Source: Fulvivirga sediminis
GTDB taxonomy: Bacteria; Bacteroidota; Bacteroidia; Cytophagales; Cyclobacteriaceae
Direction of reading: 5' to 3'
DNA length: 64,000 nt
Assembly: GCF_016757215.1 (NCBI RefSeq)
Contig: NZ_JAESIY010000006.1
Coordinates: 328,729-392,728, forward strand
Translations under genes and position numbers: made by a program
The notes under the pieces: generated by a model
Databases searched by the model: none
What the model was told of the DNA's origin: nothing
What the model saw: only the letters and a program-made list of their open reading frames with translations
In this document: in pieces, positions 8,524-18,800 of the stretch
Position numbering within the stretch: the stretch's first letter is position 1
Layout of the letters: each line of letters opens with the position of its first letter

Positions 8524-11157
8524 CTAATCGTTCCAAAGTCCTTCTTCTTTCTTATCGTATCTTGGTTTCCTTTCCTTCTGTTTCACATTCAGAGGCTGAT
8601 TTTCCTCTTTTTTAAACCACTTAGACCACAATATCTTAAAACTAAATACTTTTTCTTTCTCTCTTTTGCCATTAGACTTCATGTTCACATACTTGAAGTC
8701 AGGATGTCTATTACCTACCCATTTTTTTTGCATTTTAATATTACCCTGATAGCTACTAGCTTTTATAGCAGCCCTTGAAGGGCCTTTGCCTTTAGGCGCA
8801 TTATCTGCAGCATGTGGTCGGGTTTTGTAAGTAACGTTTGCCTTAAACCGCCCTTGAAAGTCCATACCCTTAGCTGTACCTTTCCCGGCAGGTCTGTTCT
8901 TTAATGATTCTCTGGCTGCCGATGGATTTTGTTTGAAAACTCTTTTGTCTTTAACGTTACCAGTATATTTCCCTGTTTTAAAAAATTCCTTATTTGGCTT
9001 TCTAACTTTAATAGACTCATCAGCAGCATGAGGAGCTTTTTTATATTTAAAACTTCTCTTTACACCTCCTCTATACACATGGGCATCGTCAGGCCCAGTT
9101 TTATTCATGTAAGGGTACATTTTTATATTACCCGTAAAGTTGGCCGACTTAGCTGCATTTTTCTTTACCAGGTCTTTCTTAAATTTAATATTGCCTTGAA
9201 ATGCCGCCGACTTCTTGTCTTGATCTCTTGGAGAACGGCTATTAATAGGCTTCTCTTTATTATTCCATAACTGTCCACTTATGCTACCGCCACCCTTAAA
9301 CACTTTTCCAGCCTTAACATTGCCTTGAAACTTCGCTATCCTATTATCTTGCTTTCTTGGGGCTCTACCTTCTACAGGTCTTCCTTTGTTATTTCTAGAA
9401 CGATCACTAATACTACCTCCTCCTTTAAAAATACGACCTCCTTTTATGTTACCCTGAAAACCTGCAATACGTGTATCTTGCGATCTTGGAGATCTACTCT
9501 GAACAGCTCTTCCATTATTATTTCTAGAACGATCACTAATACTACCTCCTCCCTTGAAGATACGACCACCTTTCACATTGCCTTGGAATTTAGCAGTTTG
9601 ATTATCCTGTTTCCTAGGCCCACGTCCTTGTATAGGTCTGCCATTATTATTCTTGGAGCGACCACTAATACTTCCTCCTCCTTTAAAAATACGGCCTCCC
9701 TTGGCATTACCTTGAAATTTAGCAGTTTGGTTATCCTGCTTTCTAGGCCCACGCCCTTGTATGGGTCTGCCATTATTATTTTTAGACCGACCACTGATAC
9801 TGCCACCACCCTTGAAGATGCGGCCACCTTTAACATTACCTTGAAATTTAGCATTTTGCTTATCTTGTCTTCTCGCTCCTCTGCCATCTATTGGTCTACC
9901 ATGGTTGTTTTTGGAGCGACCACTAATACTGCCTCCTCCTTTAAGGATACGACCTCCTTTAACATTGCCCTGAAAACCTGCAACACGCGTATCTTGTGAC
10001 CTTGGAGACCTGCTTTGTACAGCGCGCCCACCATTATTCATTCTTTTGCCACTAATGCTACCACCTCCTTTGAGCGGTTTCCCGGCTCTTACTCGCCCTT
10101 TAAAACCACTACTTACTGAAGGTGAACCTGACCTAGGCAATGGTGTACCGCTTCGCTCTTTTCTAGAACTCCTGGATTTAAATCCTCCTCCTTTAAGTTT
10201 CCCTTTATAAGCCTTATCTCCTTTTCTCTTAGTTCTAGGATAAGTATTAAATTGTGCTCCTCCAAAATTTGGCTTTTTAGAATTTCTTGATCGTAATTTA
10301 TGGCCACTGATATCATTTTTCCAGGCCCTTTCCCTTCTCTTAGTAGCAGAAATATGCCCACCTTGAACATTGCCATTATAAGCTCTATCGCCTCTTCTAC
10401 CTCCAGAAGAAGTATATTTTATTCTTCCTGGTCTTTTTATTGTTTGCCGTTCGTTAGTTCGTTTTGTTTGGAATTTCCGACCTGAAATATTGCCCTGAAA
10501 AGCTTTTTCCCAAGGGCTTCGTTTTCTAAAAGCACTATAAGGGCTTTTCTTTCTTCTTACATTATAAGATCCGGATGCCGAACGAGGTGAAATCCTTTTG
10601 GTTTTACGAGACCTTTCCGGATCACGAGTAGCTGACATATAATTTTGTCTATAGCGCTTTCCTGTAAAAGTGGTTCTAGCTGAGGTTCTATTAAAAGCAC
10701 GCCCTGCGGCCTTACCTGCTCGCTCTCTTTTTCTGGAGCTATATCGCGGTGTTTGTCTATTAGCTTTGGCCCTGCTCCCCTCACTCATTCTTTTTCGGCC
10801 AGCATAAGGATTGGGAGATGCTAATCGAGCACCCCATTGAGGCTTGGTAGAACGTTTAGATTTGTATTTTCTTCCTGTTATATCTCCATGATAGGCTCTC
10901 TCTCCTTGTCTCGACCGGATTTTAAACTTGGTAGCTCTTAATTTCCCTCTATTAGACTTGCCCTTATCACCTCTTCTCTTGAGCCTTCTGTTCTTTTTAT
11001 TTTTCTTTGCTTTTACCTTCTCATATTCGGATCTTTTGCCCTGAGCATGCGCCACAGGAGAAGCCATGCCAATAAAAAACAAGAGCAGTATTCCATAGAA
11101 TAATGTCCTTATTACTGGCAATTTTGCAAAAAATGGTATTTGATAGGTAAACTTCAA
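8524..11157 (-). CDS. Secreted, highly basic Gly/Arg/Lys repeat protein of unknown function
   Basis: The 877-residue protein starts with a hydrophobic segment ending SPVAHAQG, a likely signal peptide. The rest is extremely rich in Lys, Arg, Gly, Ser and Asn and nearly free of hydrophobic core residues. Short units of the form (F/Y)xGN(I/V)K recur through the whole chain. Residues 352-652 are seven tandem 43-residue units containing GGRIFKGGGSISGRSKNNNG. The final segment is again charged. I know no characterised family. It may be a disordered polyanion-binding envelope or matrix protein; that is inference from composition only. It lies upstream of ytxJ with a 3-base gap. Confidence 0.75.
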   Translation of the reverse strand: MKFTYQIPFFAKLPVIRTLFYGILLLFFIGMASPVAHAQGKRSEYEKVKAKKNKKNRRLKRRGDKGKSNRGKLRATKFKIRSRQGERAYHGDITGRKYKSKRSTKPQWGARLASPNPYAGRKRMSEGSRAKANRQTPRYSSRKRERAGKAAGRAFNRTSARTTFTGKRYRQNYMSATRDPERSRKTKRISPRSASGSYNVRRKKSPYSAFRKRSPWEKAFQGNISGRKFQTKRTNERQTIKRPGRIKYTSSGGRRGDRAYNGNVQGGHISATKRRERAWKNDISGHKLRSRNSKKPNFGGAQFNTYPRTKRKGDKAYKGKLKGGGFKSRSSRKERSGTPLPRSGSPSVSSGFKGRVRAGKPLKGGGSISGKRMNNGGRAVQSRSPRSQDTRVAGFQGNVKGGRILKGGGSISGRSKNNHGRPIDGRGARRQDKQNAKFQGNVKGGRIFKGGGSISGRSKNNNGRPIQGRGPRKQDNQTAKFQGNAKGGRIFKGGGSISGRSKNNNGRPIQGRGPRKQDNQTAKFQGNVKGGRIFKGGGSISDRSRNNNGRAVQSRSPRSQDTRIAGFQGNIKGGRIFKGGGSISDRSRNNKGRPVEGRAPRKQDNRIAKFQGNVKAGKVFKGGGSISGQLWNNKEKPINSRSPRDQDKKSAAFQGNIKFKKDLVKKNAAKSANFTGNIKMYPYMNKTGPDDAHVYRGGVKRSFKYKKAPHAADESIKVRKPNKEFFKTGKYTGNVKDKRVFKQNPSAARESLKNRPAGKGTAKGMDFQGRFKANVTYKTRPHAADNAPKGKGPSRAAIKASSYQGNIKMQKKWVGNRHPDFKYVNMKSNGKREKEKVFSFKILWSKWFKKEENQPLNVKQKERKPRYDKKEEGLWND
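9202..10104 (-). repeat. Seven tandem 129-bp coding repeats
   Basis: Inside the basic repeat protein, seven consecutive units of exactly 129 bp (43 codons) start with Phe-(Gln/Lys)-Gly and carry the core KGGGSIS. Central units are nearly identical in protein; the outer ones have diverged. The exact period and lack of frame change show expansion under coding constraint. Confidence 0.9.
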
Positions 11158-11214
11158 TCCGGCTGGTCACTTAAAAAATTAGAATTCAATTAGCCTTTAA
11201 ACGCACTAATTTAA

Positions 11215-13191
11215 TTAAAATTCCAGCAATTCCTCAATTTTTTGTTTGAGCCTTCCTTTTGGAAGAAAGTTTTCTTCCAGCGAAGAGGCAAAAGGCACTG
11301 CACTATCCAAGCTGGCTACTCTAAATACTGGAGCATCAAGGTATTTAAAATAATGCTCTCCAATCCAGGCAGACAGCTCTCCGGCTATCCCTCCTGTAAG
11401 ACAATCTTCATGTAAAATCAAAACTCTGTTAGTTTTCATTACCGTGGTCTTTACTGCTTCCTTGTCCCAAGGCAACAGGGTTCTTAAGTCTAAAATATCT
11501 GCAGAGATTCCTAGTTCTTTTACGGCATCTTTAGCCCAATGAACGCCCATACCATAGGTTATAATAGACAACTGCCCTCCTTCTTCTACCAATCTGGCCT
11601 TACCTATTTCGATAGTATAATAGTCATCAGGAACAGATTCACTCAGTGAACGATATAAATATTTGTGCTCAAAATAAATAACCGGATTAGGGTCTTCTAT
11701 AGCCGATGCCAGCAGACCTTTTGCCTCTGTAGGAGAAGATGGGTAAACCACCTTTAACCCTGGCGTATGAAAAAACCAAGCTTCATTTGACTGGCTGTGA
11801 AAAGGCCCAGCTCCAACTCCAGCACCTGCAGGCATTCGAATGACCACATCTGCATTTTGCTGCCATCGGTAGTAAGACTTAGCCAAGTTATTTACTATTT
11901 GATTAAAACCACAGGTCACAAAATCAGCAAACTGCATTTCTATAACACTCTTCTGCTTTTTGATAGACATACCTAAGCCAATACCTATAATAGCAGATTC
12001 GCAAAGAGGCGTATTTCTTATTCTTTCTTTTCCAAAAAGCTCCACAAAACCTTCTGTTACTTTAAAAACACCACCATACTCCGCTATGTCTTGCCCCATC
12101 ACCACTAGCTCAGAGTTTCTCTCTAAGCTTTGTTTGAGTGCATCAGAGATAGCATCTACCAACCGTTTTTCCGAAGTTTTATCACTAGCAGGTTTAATTT
12201 CTCTATAATCATGAGGAGCATACACATCGTTAAGCTCTTTTTCGGCTGATGCTTCAGGTATTGCCTCTGCATAAGCATGCTTCAACCCTTCATCTATTTC
12301 TTTTTGAATTACCTTTCTAAGTTTATCTATATAAGCCCTTGTTATTATATTCTCCTTTAAAAGGAATGCTTCATAATTTTCTACAGGGTCTTTAAGTGAC
12401 CATTTGTCTAAAAGCTCTTTAGGCACATATTTAGTTCCTGATGCCTCCTCATGGCCTCTCATTCTAAATGTGATAGCTTCCACGATCACAGGTTTGTGAT
12501 TCGCCCTCATGTTATCTGTCAATTGAGAAATAGTATTATAGACCTCAAGGACATTATTACCATCAATCTTAATGGCATCTACCCCATAACCAATACCTTT
12601 ATCTACAAAGCTAGAGCACCTATACTGCTCACTTACCGGGGTAGAAAGGCCATACCCATTATTTTCAATCACGAATATTACTGGCAAGTCCCAAACAGCA
12701 GCCACATTGAGTGCCTCGTGAAACTCTCCCTGGCTAGCGCCACCATCACCAGTAAACACCACTGTTGCCTTTCTCTCTCCTTTCAACTTATTAGCCAAAG
12801 CAATGCCATCAGCCACTGACAGCTGCGGCCCCAAGTGAGAGATCATACCTATAATATGATGTTCATTAGTCCCAAAATGGAAAGACCGATCCCTACCTTT
12901 AGTGAAACCAGAAAGCTTACCCTGAAACTGAGCAAACAATTTATTATACGGAATATTTCTAGAGGTGAATACCCCAAGATTTCTGTGCATAGGCAGAATA
13001 TATTCATCAGAGCGAAGTGCAGATGTCGCTCCTACAGAAATAGCTTCCTGTCCAATACCGGAAAACCATTTACTCACTTTACCTTGCCGGAGTAATATCA
13101 ACATCTTTTCTTCTATCATGCGCGGTCTTAAAAGTCCTTCATATAAGGCCTTCAACTCCTGATCTGTATACTCCTTGCGATCAAAATTCAT
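11215..13191 (-). CDS. Fused alpha/beta E1 component of a 2-oxo-acid dehydrogenase complex
   Basis: The protein joins E1-alpha (about residues 1-320) and E1-beta (about 340 to the end), which are separate chains in many bacteria. The alpha half has the thiamine diphosphate motif GDGGASQGEFHEALN ending in IENNGYG. The beta half has MGQDIAEYGGVFKVT and the ESAIIGIGLG and QFADF segments of transketolase-like E1-beta. It could serve pyruvate or branched-chain 2-oxo acids; the sequence alone does not decide. The ATG at 13191 is preferred over 13212 because a well-matched promoter at 13214-13243 would start transcription near 13207. No E2 or E3 gene is adjacent. Confidence 0.92.
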   Translation of the reverse strand: MNFDRKEYTDQELKALYEGLLRPRMIEEKMLILLRQGKVSKWFSGIGQEAISVGATSALRSDEYILPMHRNLGVFTSRNIPYNKLFAQFQGKLSGFTKGRDRSFHFGTNEHHIIGMISHLGPQLSVADGIALANKLKGERKATVVFTGDGGASQGEFHEALNVAAVWDLPVIFVIENNGYGLSTPVSEQYRCSSFVDKGIGYGVDAIKIDGNNVLEVYNTISQLTDNMRANHKPVIVEAITFRMRGHEEASGTKYVPKELLDKWSLKDPVENYEAFLLKENIITRAYIDKLRKVIQKEIDEGLKHAYAEAIPEASAEKELNDVYAPHDYREIKPASDKTSEKRLVDAISDALKQSLERNSELVVMGQDIAEYGGVFKVTEGFVELFGKERIRNTPLCESAIIGIGLGMSIKKQKSVIEMQFADFVTCGFNQIVNNLAKSYYRWQQNADVVIRMPAGAGVGAGPFHSQSNEAWFFHTPGLKVVYPSSPTEAKGLLASAIEDPNPVIYFEHKYLYRSLSESVPDDYYTIEIGKARLVEEGGQLSIITYGMGVHWAKDAVKELGISADILDLRTLLPWDKEAVKTTVMKTNRVLILHEDCLTGGIAGELSAWIGEHYFKYLDAPVFRVASLDSAVPFASSLEENFLPKGRLKQKIEELLEF

Positions 13192-13213
13192 ATTTCCGTG
13201 TATTGATTTCAAA

Positions 13214-13243
13214 CAAAATTAAAGTATTGGCTATATCTGCAAA
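13214..13243 (-). promoter_or_regulatory. Bacteroidota-type promoter for the fused E1 gene
   Basis: On the minus strand TTTG (13243-13240), 18 bases, then TAATTTTG (13221-13214) match the -33/-7 consensus of the main sigma factor in this phylum. It is the best full match found in the window. Confidence 0.6.
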
Positions 13244-13258
13244 GTGTTGTTATATTTT

Positions 13259-13266
13259 TATTTTTG
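13259..13266 (+). promoter_or_regulatory. Putative -7 box for the M16 peptidase operon
   Basis: TATTTTTG matches TAnnTTTG, but lies only 7 bases before the ATG at 13274. If used, the mRNA would be almost leaderless. No -33 TTG is correctly spaced, so this is tentative. Confidence 0.3.
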
Positions 13267-13273
13267 TCTGCTA

Positions 13274-14521
13274 ATGATCAAATACAACAGCTTCACTTTA
13301 GATAATGGGTTGCGGGTAATAGTACATGAAGACAAAAGTGTACAGTCTGCGGTAATAAACATTTTATATGATGTAGGTTCAAGAGATGAATCTCCAGAAA
13401 AAACAGGCTTCGCTCATCTTTTTGAGCACCTGATGTTTGGAGGCTCTAAAAACATACTGAATTATGATGAACCTTTACAGGAAGCTGGTGGAGAGAATAA
13501 CGCCTTCACCAATCCTGATATCACGAACTATTACCTTACAGTGCCCCCACAGAATCTGGAAACAGGTTTTTGGCTAGAATCAGACAGAATGCTGGGACTT
13601 TCCTTTGACCCTAAAGTACTAAAGACACAACAAAAAGTAGTAATAGAAGAATTTAAGCAAAGGTACCTTAATCAACCTTACGGTGACCTATGGTTAAAAT
13701 TCAGGCCACTGGCTTATAAAAAGCACCCTTACCAATGGCCTACTATTGGTAAAGAAATTCGCCATATTGAAGAAGCGACCATGGATGACGTTAAAGCTTT
13801 CTTCTATAAACACTATGTACCCAACCAGGCCATTATAGTAGTGGCGGGCCATGTTGACACAGAAGAAGTAAAAGTTCTTTCAGAAAAATGGTTCGGCCCT
13901 ATTCCTAGAGGAGAAGCGTATGTTCGCAACCTGCCAAAAGAACCCATTCAAAGCGAAAAGAGGTTTATGGAAATTATTGAGGATGTGCCTTCAGACATGC
14001 TTACCATGGCATTCCACATGCCTGGCAAATTTGACCCTGAGTACACTGCTGTAGATCTTATCAGCGATATTTTAGGCCGTGAGAAGTCTTCCAGACTATA
14101 TCAGAAACTCGTCAAAGAACAATCATTTTTCAGCACTATCAATGCTTATGTGACTGGCTCCATTGATCCCGGACTGCTGGTAATTACAGGCAGGGTATCT
14201 GAAAATATAACTATTGAAAAAGCAGAAGAGCAAGTTTGGAGTGTAATACATGATTTACTGGCCAACGGTATTGAAGAGGCTGAGTTAGAAAAAGTAAAAA
14301 ATCAGGCCGAATCTACTCTAGTTTTTTCCGAGGTAGAAATTTTGAACCGCGCACGAGCATTAGCATTTGCCTCGCTTTCTGGAGATACGAACTTTGTAAA
14401 CCAAGAAGCAGACCTCATTCAAGAAGTAACTAAAGAGCATATAGAAAAATTAGCTCCTATGATCCTTAGAGAAACTAACTGCTCCGTTTTATATTATAAA
14501 TCAAAAGAAAAAAACGCATGA
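13274..14521 (+). CDS. M16 family zinc metallopeptidase
   Basis: From the ATG at 13274 the protein is about 415 residues, the size of a single-ring-half M16 subunit. The inverted zinc motif HLFEH (His48, Glu51, His52 from this start) is intact, followed by the downstream EGGENNAFTNPDITNYY region and the second zinc-ligand glutamate (VVIEEFKQR). Members degrade short peptides or process precursors. A longer reading from a GTG at 13244 adds an unlikely hydrophobic decapeptide. There is no signal peptide, so it is probably cytoplasmic. It is the first gene of an operon with ispF and mnmD, with ATGA overlaps between each. Confidence 0.92.
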   Translation: MIKYNSFTLDNGLRVIVHEDKSVQSAVINILYDVGSRDESPEKTGFAHLFEHLMFGGSKNILNYDEPLQEAGGENNAFTNPDITNYYLTVPPQNLETGFWLESDRMLGLSFDPKVLKTQQKVVIEEFKQRYLNQPYGDLWLKFRPLAYKKHPYQWPTIGKEIRHIEEATMDDVKAFFYKHYVPNQAIIVVAGHVDTEEVKVLSEKWFGPIPRGEAYVRNLPKEPIQSEKRFMEIIEDVPSDMLTMAFHMPGKFDPEYTAVDLISDILGREKSSRLYQKLVKEQSFFSTINAYVTGSIDPGLLVITGRVSENITIEKAEEQVWSVIHDLLANGIEEAELEKVKNQAESTLVFSEVEILNRARALAFASLSGDTNFVNQEADLIQEVTKEHIEKLAPMILRETNCSVLYYKSKEKNA

Positions 14522-14994
14522 AAATAAGAACAGGTTTTGGATACGATGTACACCAGCTGCAAGAAGGCTACGATTTTTGGTTAGGAGGAATAAAGCTGGA
14601 TCACACTAAAGGTGCCGTAGGCCACTCCGATGCCGACGTGCTTATTCATGTAATCTGCGATGCACTTTTAGGAGCGGCCAATATGAGAGACATTGGCTTT
14701 CACTTCTCTGACAAAGATCCCAAATATAAAGGCATCGATAGTAAAATATTGCTAAAAGAGGTAATGAAGCTGATCCGAGAAAAAGGATGGGAGATCAGCA
14801 ATATTGATAGTACCATTTGCTTACAACAACCTAAGGTAAACCCTCACATTCCGGAAATGAAAACCTGCCTTGCTGAGGTTATGGGAATTCCAGAAGAAGA
14901 TATTTCAATAAAAGCCACCACCACCGAAAAGCTTGGATTTGTAGGTAGAGAAGATGGGGTTTCTGCCTATGCCACTGTATTAATAATAAAATGA
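14518..14994 (+). CDS. ispF: 2-C-methyl-D-erythritol 2,4-cyclodiphosphate synthase
   Basis: IspF closes the cyclic diphosphate in the MEP route to isoprenoids. The 158-residue protein has the metal-binding GYDVHQL near the N-terminus, the GHSDADVLIHVICDALLGA motif, the FSDKDPKYKG substrate loop, and the C-terminal TTTEKLGFVGREDG. Its ATG overlaps the stop of the M16 gene (ATGA), and its own stop overlaps the mnmD ATG in the same way, so translation of the three is probably coupled. No other MEP pathway gene is in view. Confidence 0.97.
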   Translation: MKIRTGFGYDVHQLQEGYDFWLGGIKLDHTKGAVGHSDADVLIHVICDALLGAANMRDIGFHFSDKDPKYKGIDSKILLKEVMKLIREKGWEISNIDSTICLQQPKVNPHIPEMKTCLAEVMGIPEEDISIKATTTEKLGFVGREDGVSAYATVLIIK

Positions 14995-15680
14995 GCAAAC
15001 AACCTGATATAAAATTAATCACTACAGACGACGGCTCACACAGCCTGTATGTATCTCGCTTAAACGAAACCTATCATTCTTTTCATGGAGCAGTACAAGA
15101 ATCTGTACATGTATTTATTAAATCAGGTCTTCAATATAAAACACAACAAGCCACGCAGCCTTCCTGCTCTATTTTTGAAGTAGGTTTAGGCACCGGCCTT
15201 AATGCACTACTTACGGCAGAGTATGCCCATGATCATCAGCTGAAAATAAACTTCACCTCCATAGAAGCCTACCCATTAAAAGCTGAACTTACAGATCATT
15301 TAAACTATTGTAATTATTTAAAAGCACCAGAGGCACCAGAGTGGTTCTCTAAAATCCATCAAAGCAAATGGAATATAGATGAACCAATTCACAACCATTT
15401 TTTGTTAAAAAAAATAGATAAAAAGCTGGAGGAATTTTCATTGCCGGAAGCTGCCTTTGACATCATATATTTTGATGCCTTCGCTCCCAGCAAGCAAGAG
15501 GAGCTCTGGAGCTATGATATTTTGAATAAGATCGTTCAGGCCATGAAGCCTGATGCCGTATTTGTTACTTATTGCGCCAAAGGCCAGTTAAAAAGAGACC
15601 TAAAAAACCTAGGGTTAACTGTAAATTCCTTACCAGGCCCTCCTGGAAAAAAGGAGATGGTTCAGGCTGTTAAGCAGTAG
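14991..15680 (+). CDS. mnmD: tRNA (5-methylaminomethyl-2-thiouridine)(34)-methyltransferase MnmD
   Basis: This is the stand-alone methyltransferase half of MnmC, which methylates the aminomethyl group on U34 of certain tRNAs. At 229 residues it lacks the FAD oxidase domain of the enterobacterial fusion. The SAM site FEVGLGTGLNALLT is clear, as is the YFDAFAPSKQEELWS motif and the closing TYCAKGQLKRDLK. It is last in the M16-ispF-mnmD operon and begins at an ATGA overlap with ispF. The following 215 bases lack a clear hairpin. Confidence 0.92.
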   Translation: MSKQPDIKLITTDDGSHSLYVSRLNETYHSFHGAVQESVHVFIKSGLQYKTQQATQPSCSIFEVGLGTGLNALLTAEYAHDHQLKINFTSIEAYPLKAELTDHLNYCNYLKAPEAPEWFSKIHQSKWNIDEPIHNHFLLKKIDKKLEEFSLPEAAFDIIYFDAFAPSKQEELWSYDILNKIVQAMKPDAVFVTYCAKGQLKRDLKNLGLTVNSLPGPPGKKEMVQAVKQ

Positions 15681-15895
15681 CAAATGCTGTAGACAGAATA
15701 AAAATTTTCGCAAACGATTTAAAATTGATAAATTTTAAATTTAGTTGAGCACTCTTTCAAAAAATGATAAAATAACTCCACCTTTTATGTATTTAATGCG
15801 AATTTTTCGTTAATTACATAGAAATTTATACAGTGTATTCTTTGTAAGAGTCACTCAACGGCTAAATTCCATTAGCCAATCCCTAAAAAATTATT

Positions 15896-18800
15896 ATGCT
15901 TATGAAAAGTGATCAACAGCGGGGGTTGTACACCCCAGAGCTAGAACATGACGCCTGCGGAATAGGTTGCATTGCCAATATTGATGGTAGCAAATCCTCC
16001 ACCATTGTTCAAGATGCTATAGATATGCTTGAAAACATGGAGCACAGAGGTGGTACCGGCAGTGATCCTGAAACTGGTGATGGCGCTGGTATTCTAATTC
16101 AGATTCCACACGATTTCCTCGCTAAAGAATGTAGTGAGCACGGCTTTGAATTACCTGAAGCTGGAAAGTATGGAGCAGGAATGATATTCTTCCCCGTAAA
16201 CCCCGCCGTACGAAACGAATGTCGTACAATATTTGAAAAACATGCAGAGGAAATGGGCTTTATCCTATTAGGCTATAGGAGCGTACCCGTTAACCATAAC
16301 ATACCAGGTTCTGGAGCCAGGAAAGTAGAGCCTGTAATTGAGCAAATATTTTTAAAACATAAAGACGAAGACATCACCACCGATGCCTTAGAGAGGAAAC
16401 TCTTTGTATTAAGAAATCATACCACACACTACATCGGTCATCATGTAAAGGGAAACAATCATGACTTCTATGTGCCTAGTCTTTCTAGCAAAACAATGGT
16501 CTACAAAGGACAGCTGAGAACTAACCAGCTAAGGCCATATTATTATGATTTACAAAACGAGCACGTAACATCTGCTCTAGCTATTATACATTCCAGATTT
16601 AGCACCAATACCTTCCCTAACTGGAAGCTCGCGCAACCTTTCAGGTACATAGCCCACAATGGAGAAATCAACACCATTAGAGGTAATGTTACTAAAATGA
16701 AGTCTAAAGAGGCCATGATGAAATCTACCCTCTTCTCTGATGAAGAATTGAAGATGTTATTGCCTATTACTAATCCTGCCCATTCTGACTCTGCCAATTT
16801 TGATGCTTTGGTAGAGATGCTGGTACTCAGCGGAAGATCGCTACCACATGTAATGATGATGATGGTACCAGAAGCATGGGAAGATAACGAATTAATGGAT
16901 GCCGATAGAAAGGCTTTTTATAAATATCATGCCTCTCTTATGGAGCCTTGGGACGGACCTGCAGCCCTGGTATTTACTGACGGAAAACAGATAGGAGCTA
17001 CTCTTGATAGAAATGGCTTACGACCTTCAAGATACTGCATTACTAAAGATGGAAGACTAGTAGTATCATCTGAGACAGGAGCTCTAATAGTGAAACCTGA
17101 GAATGTAGTGAGCAACGGCCGAATGCAACCAGGAAAAATGCTTTTGGTGGACCTTGAAAAAGGTGAAGTAGTATATGATGATGAAGTAAAGTCTCAGGTA
17201 AGTAAAAAAAGCCCTTATGATAAGTGGATCAAAGATCATAGAACTAAGCTAAGACTAATCCCTCAGCCAGCAAAGGTGGAGATCGGCTATAATAAAGAGA
17301 CCCTGGATCTCAGACAAAAAGCCTTTGGATATACAAAAGAAGACCTAAAAGTAATTTTAGGGCCAATGGCAGTGAGTGGCACTGAACCCATCGGTTCTAT
17401 GGGAGCAGATACTCCGCTTGCCGTATTGTCAGACCAAAGTCAGCATATATCCAGTTATTTCAAACAGTTATTTGCCCAGGTGAGTAACCCTCCTATCGAT
17501 CCTATTAGGGAAAGAATGGTAATGTCTTTATTTACCAGAGTGGGAGAAAGTTTAAACATATTAGAAGAAACGCCCGAGCACACTAAACAAATCCATATTT
17601 CGCAACCAGTGTTACTTAACTCTGATCTTCAGAAGTTTAAGAACTTGGCCAACTTCGGGTTTGACTATCAGGTAATCAACTCGGTTTTTTTAGCTGATGG
17701 AGAAGCAGGCAGATTGGAACAAGGTCTTGATGCTATCTGTGAAGCAGCTGAAAAAGCGGTAAGAGCTGGCAAAAAAGTACTGATTATTTCAGATAGAGCT
17801 GTAGATAAAGAACATGCTCCTATACCGTCACTACTTGCCACTGGTGCTATACATCAACATCTGGTAAAAAATAAAATAAGAACTAAAGCAGGCTTAGTAG
17901 TAGAAGCCGGTGATGTAAGAGAAACTCATCATTTTGCCACCATAATAGGCTATGGGGCCAGTGCTATTAATCCATATTTGGCTCTGGAATCAATAAAAGA
18001 GCTTCACGAAGATAATCTTTTAGAGCAGAATATTACTGAAGAAGAAGCAGTAGGCAATTATCAAAAAGCCATTGGATATGGTTTATTAAAAGTGCTTTCT
18101 AAAATGGGAATAAGCACTTTGCAGTCATATCAATCGGCTCAAATATTTGAAGCGCTGGGCCTAAGCAAAAAAGTAATAGATAGGTGTTTTAAAGGCACCA
18201 TTTCGAGAATCGACGGCCTTGATTTTGATGGTTTGGCCATTGAAGTATTAGCCAGACATAGAGGAGCTTATTATGCTAACACCAAAACCCTTGAAACAGG
18301 AGGTGTTTACCAATGGAAACGCAGAGGGGAAAGACACACTTTTAACCCCGAAACCATACACTTATTACAGCACTCTACCAAAACCAATAATTTTGATCTC
18401 TACAAAAAGTACGCTCAGAAGATCAATGATCAGACCAGAGATGCTTTAACCTTACGCGGCCTTTTAGACTTCAAAAGCAGGAACTCAATTCCGATAGAAG
18501 AAGTAGAGCCTAAGGAAGAGATCTTCAAAAGATTTGCGACAGGAGCCATGTCTTTTGGTTCTATTTCGCATGAAGCACACACCACATTGGCTATCGCTAT
18601 GAACCGCATAGGAGCAAAAAGTAACAGTGGGGAAGGTGGTGAAGACGAAATAAGGTTTGAAAGAAAAGAAAATGGCGATTGGGAAAGATCTGCCATCAAG
18701 CAGGTAGCATCTGGTAGGTTTGGTGTAACCAGCTACTACTTATCTAACGCTGACGAACTACAAATAAAAATGGCTCAAGGCGCTAAGCCAGGTGAAGGCG

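Noticed and set aside
9325..9999. Plus-strand ORF of 224 residues, rich in Thr and Ser with repeats
   Set aside because: It is the mirror frame of the 129-bp coding repeats of the basic protein on the minus strand. Its composition follows from the GGT/GGC/AAA-rich codons opposite.
9202..10104. Regular repeats considered as a CRISPR array
   Set aside because: The whole 129-bp period is conserved and in frame; there are no unique spacers between short palindromic repeats.
12451..12819. Plus-strand ORF of 122 residues
   Set aside because: It lies inside the fused E1 gene over the thiamine diphosphate motif and has no family resemblance.
15681..15895. Gap before gltB considered for a glutamine riboswitch or other leader RNA
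   Set aside because: No strong stem-loop set or terminator is visible in its 215 bases. It contains a near-match TAnnnTTTG that does not fit the promoter consensus.
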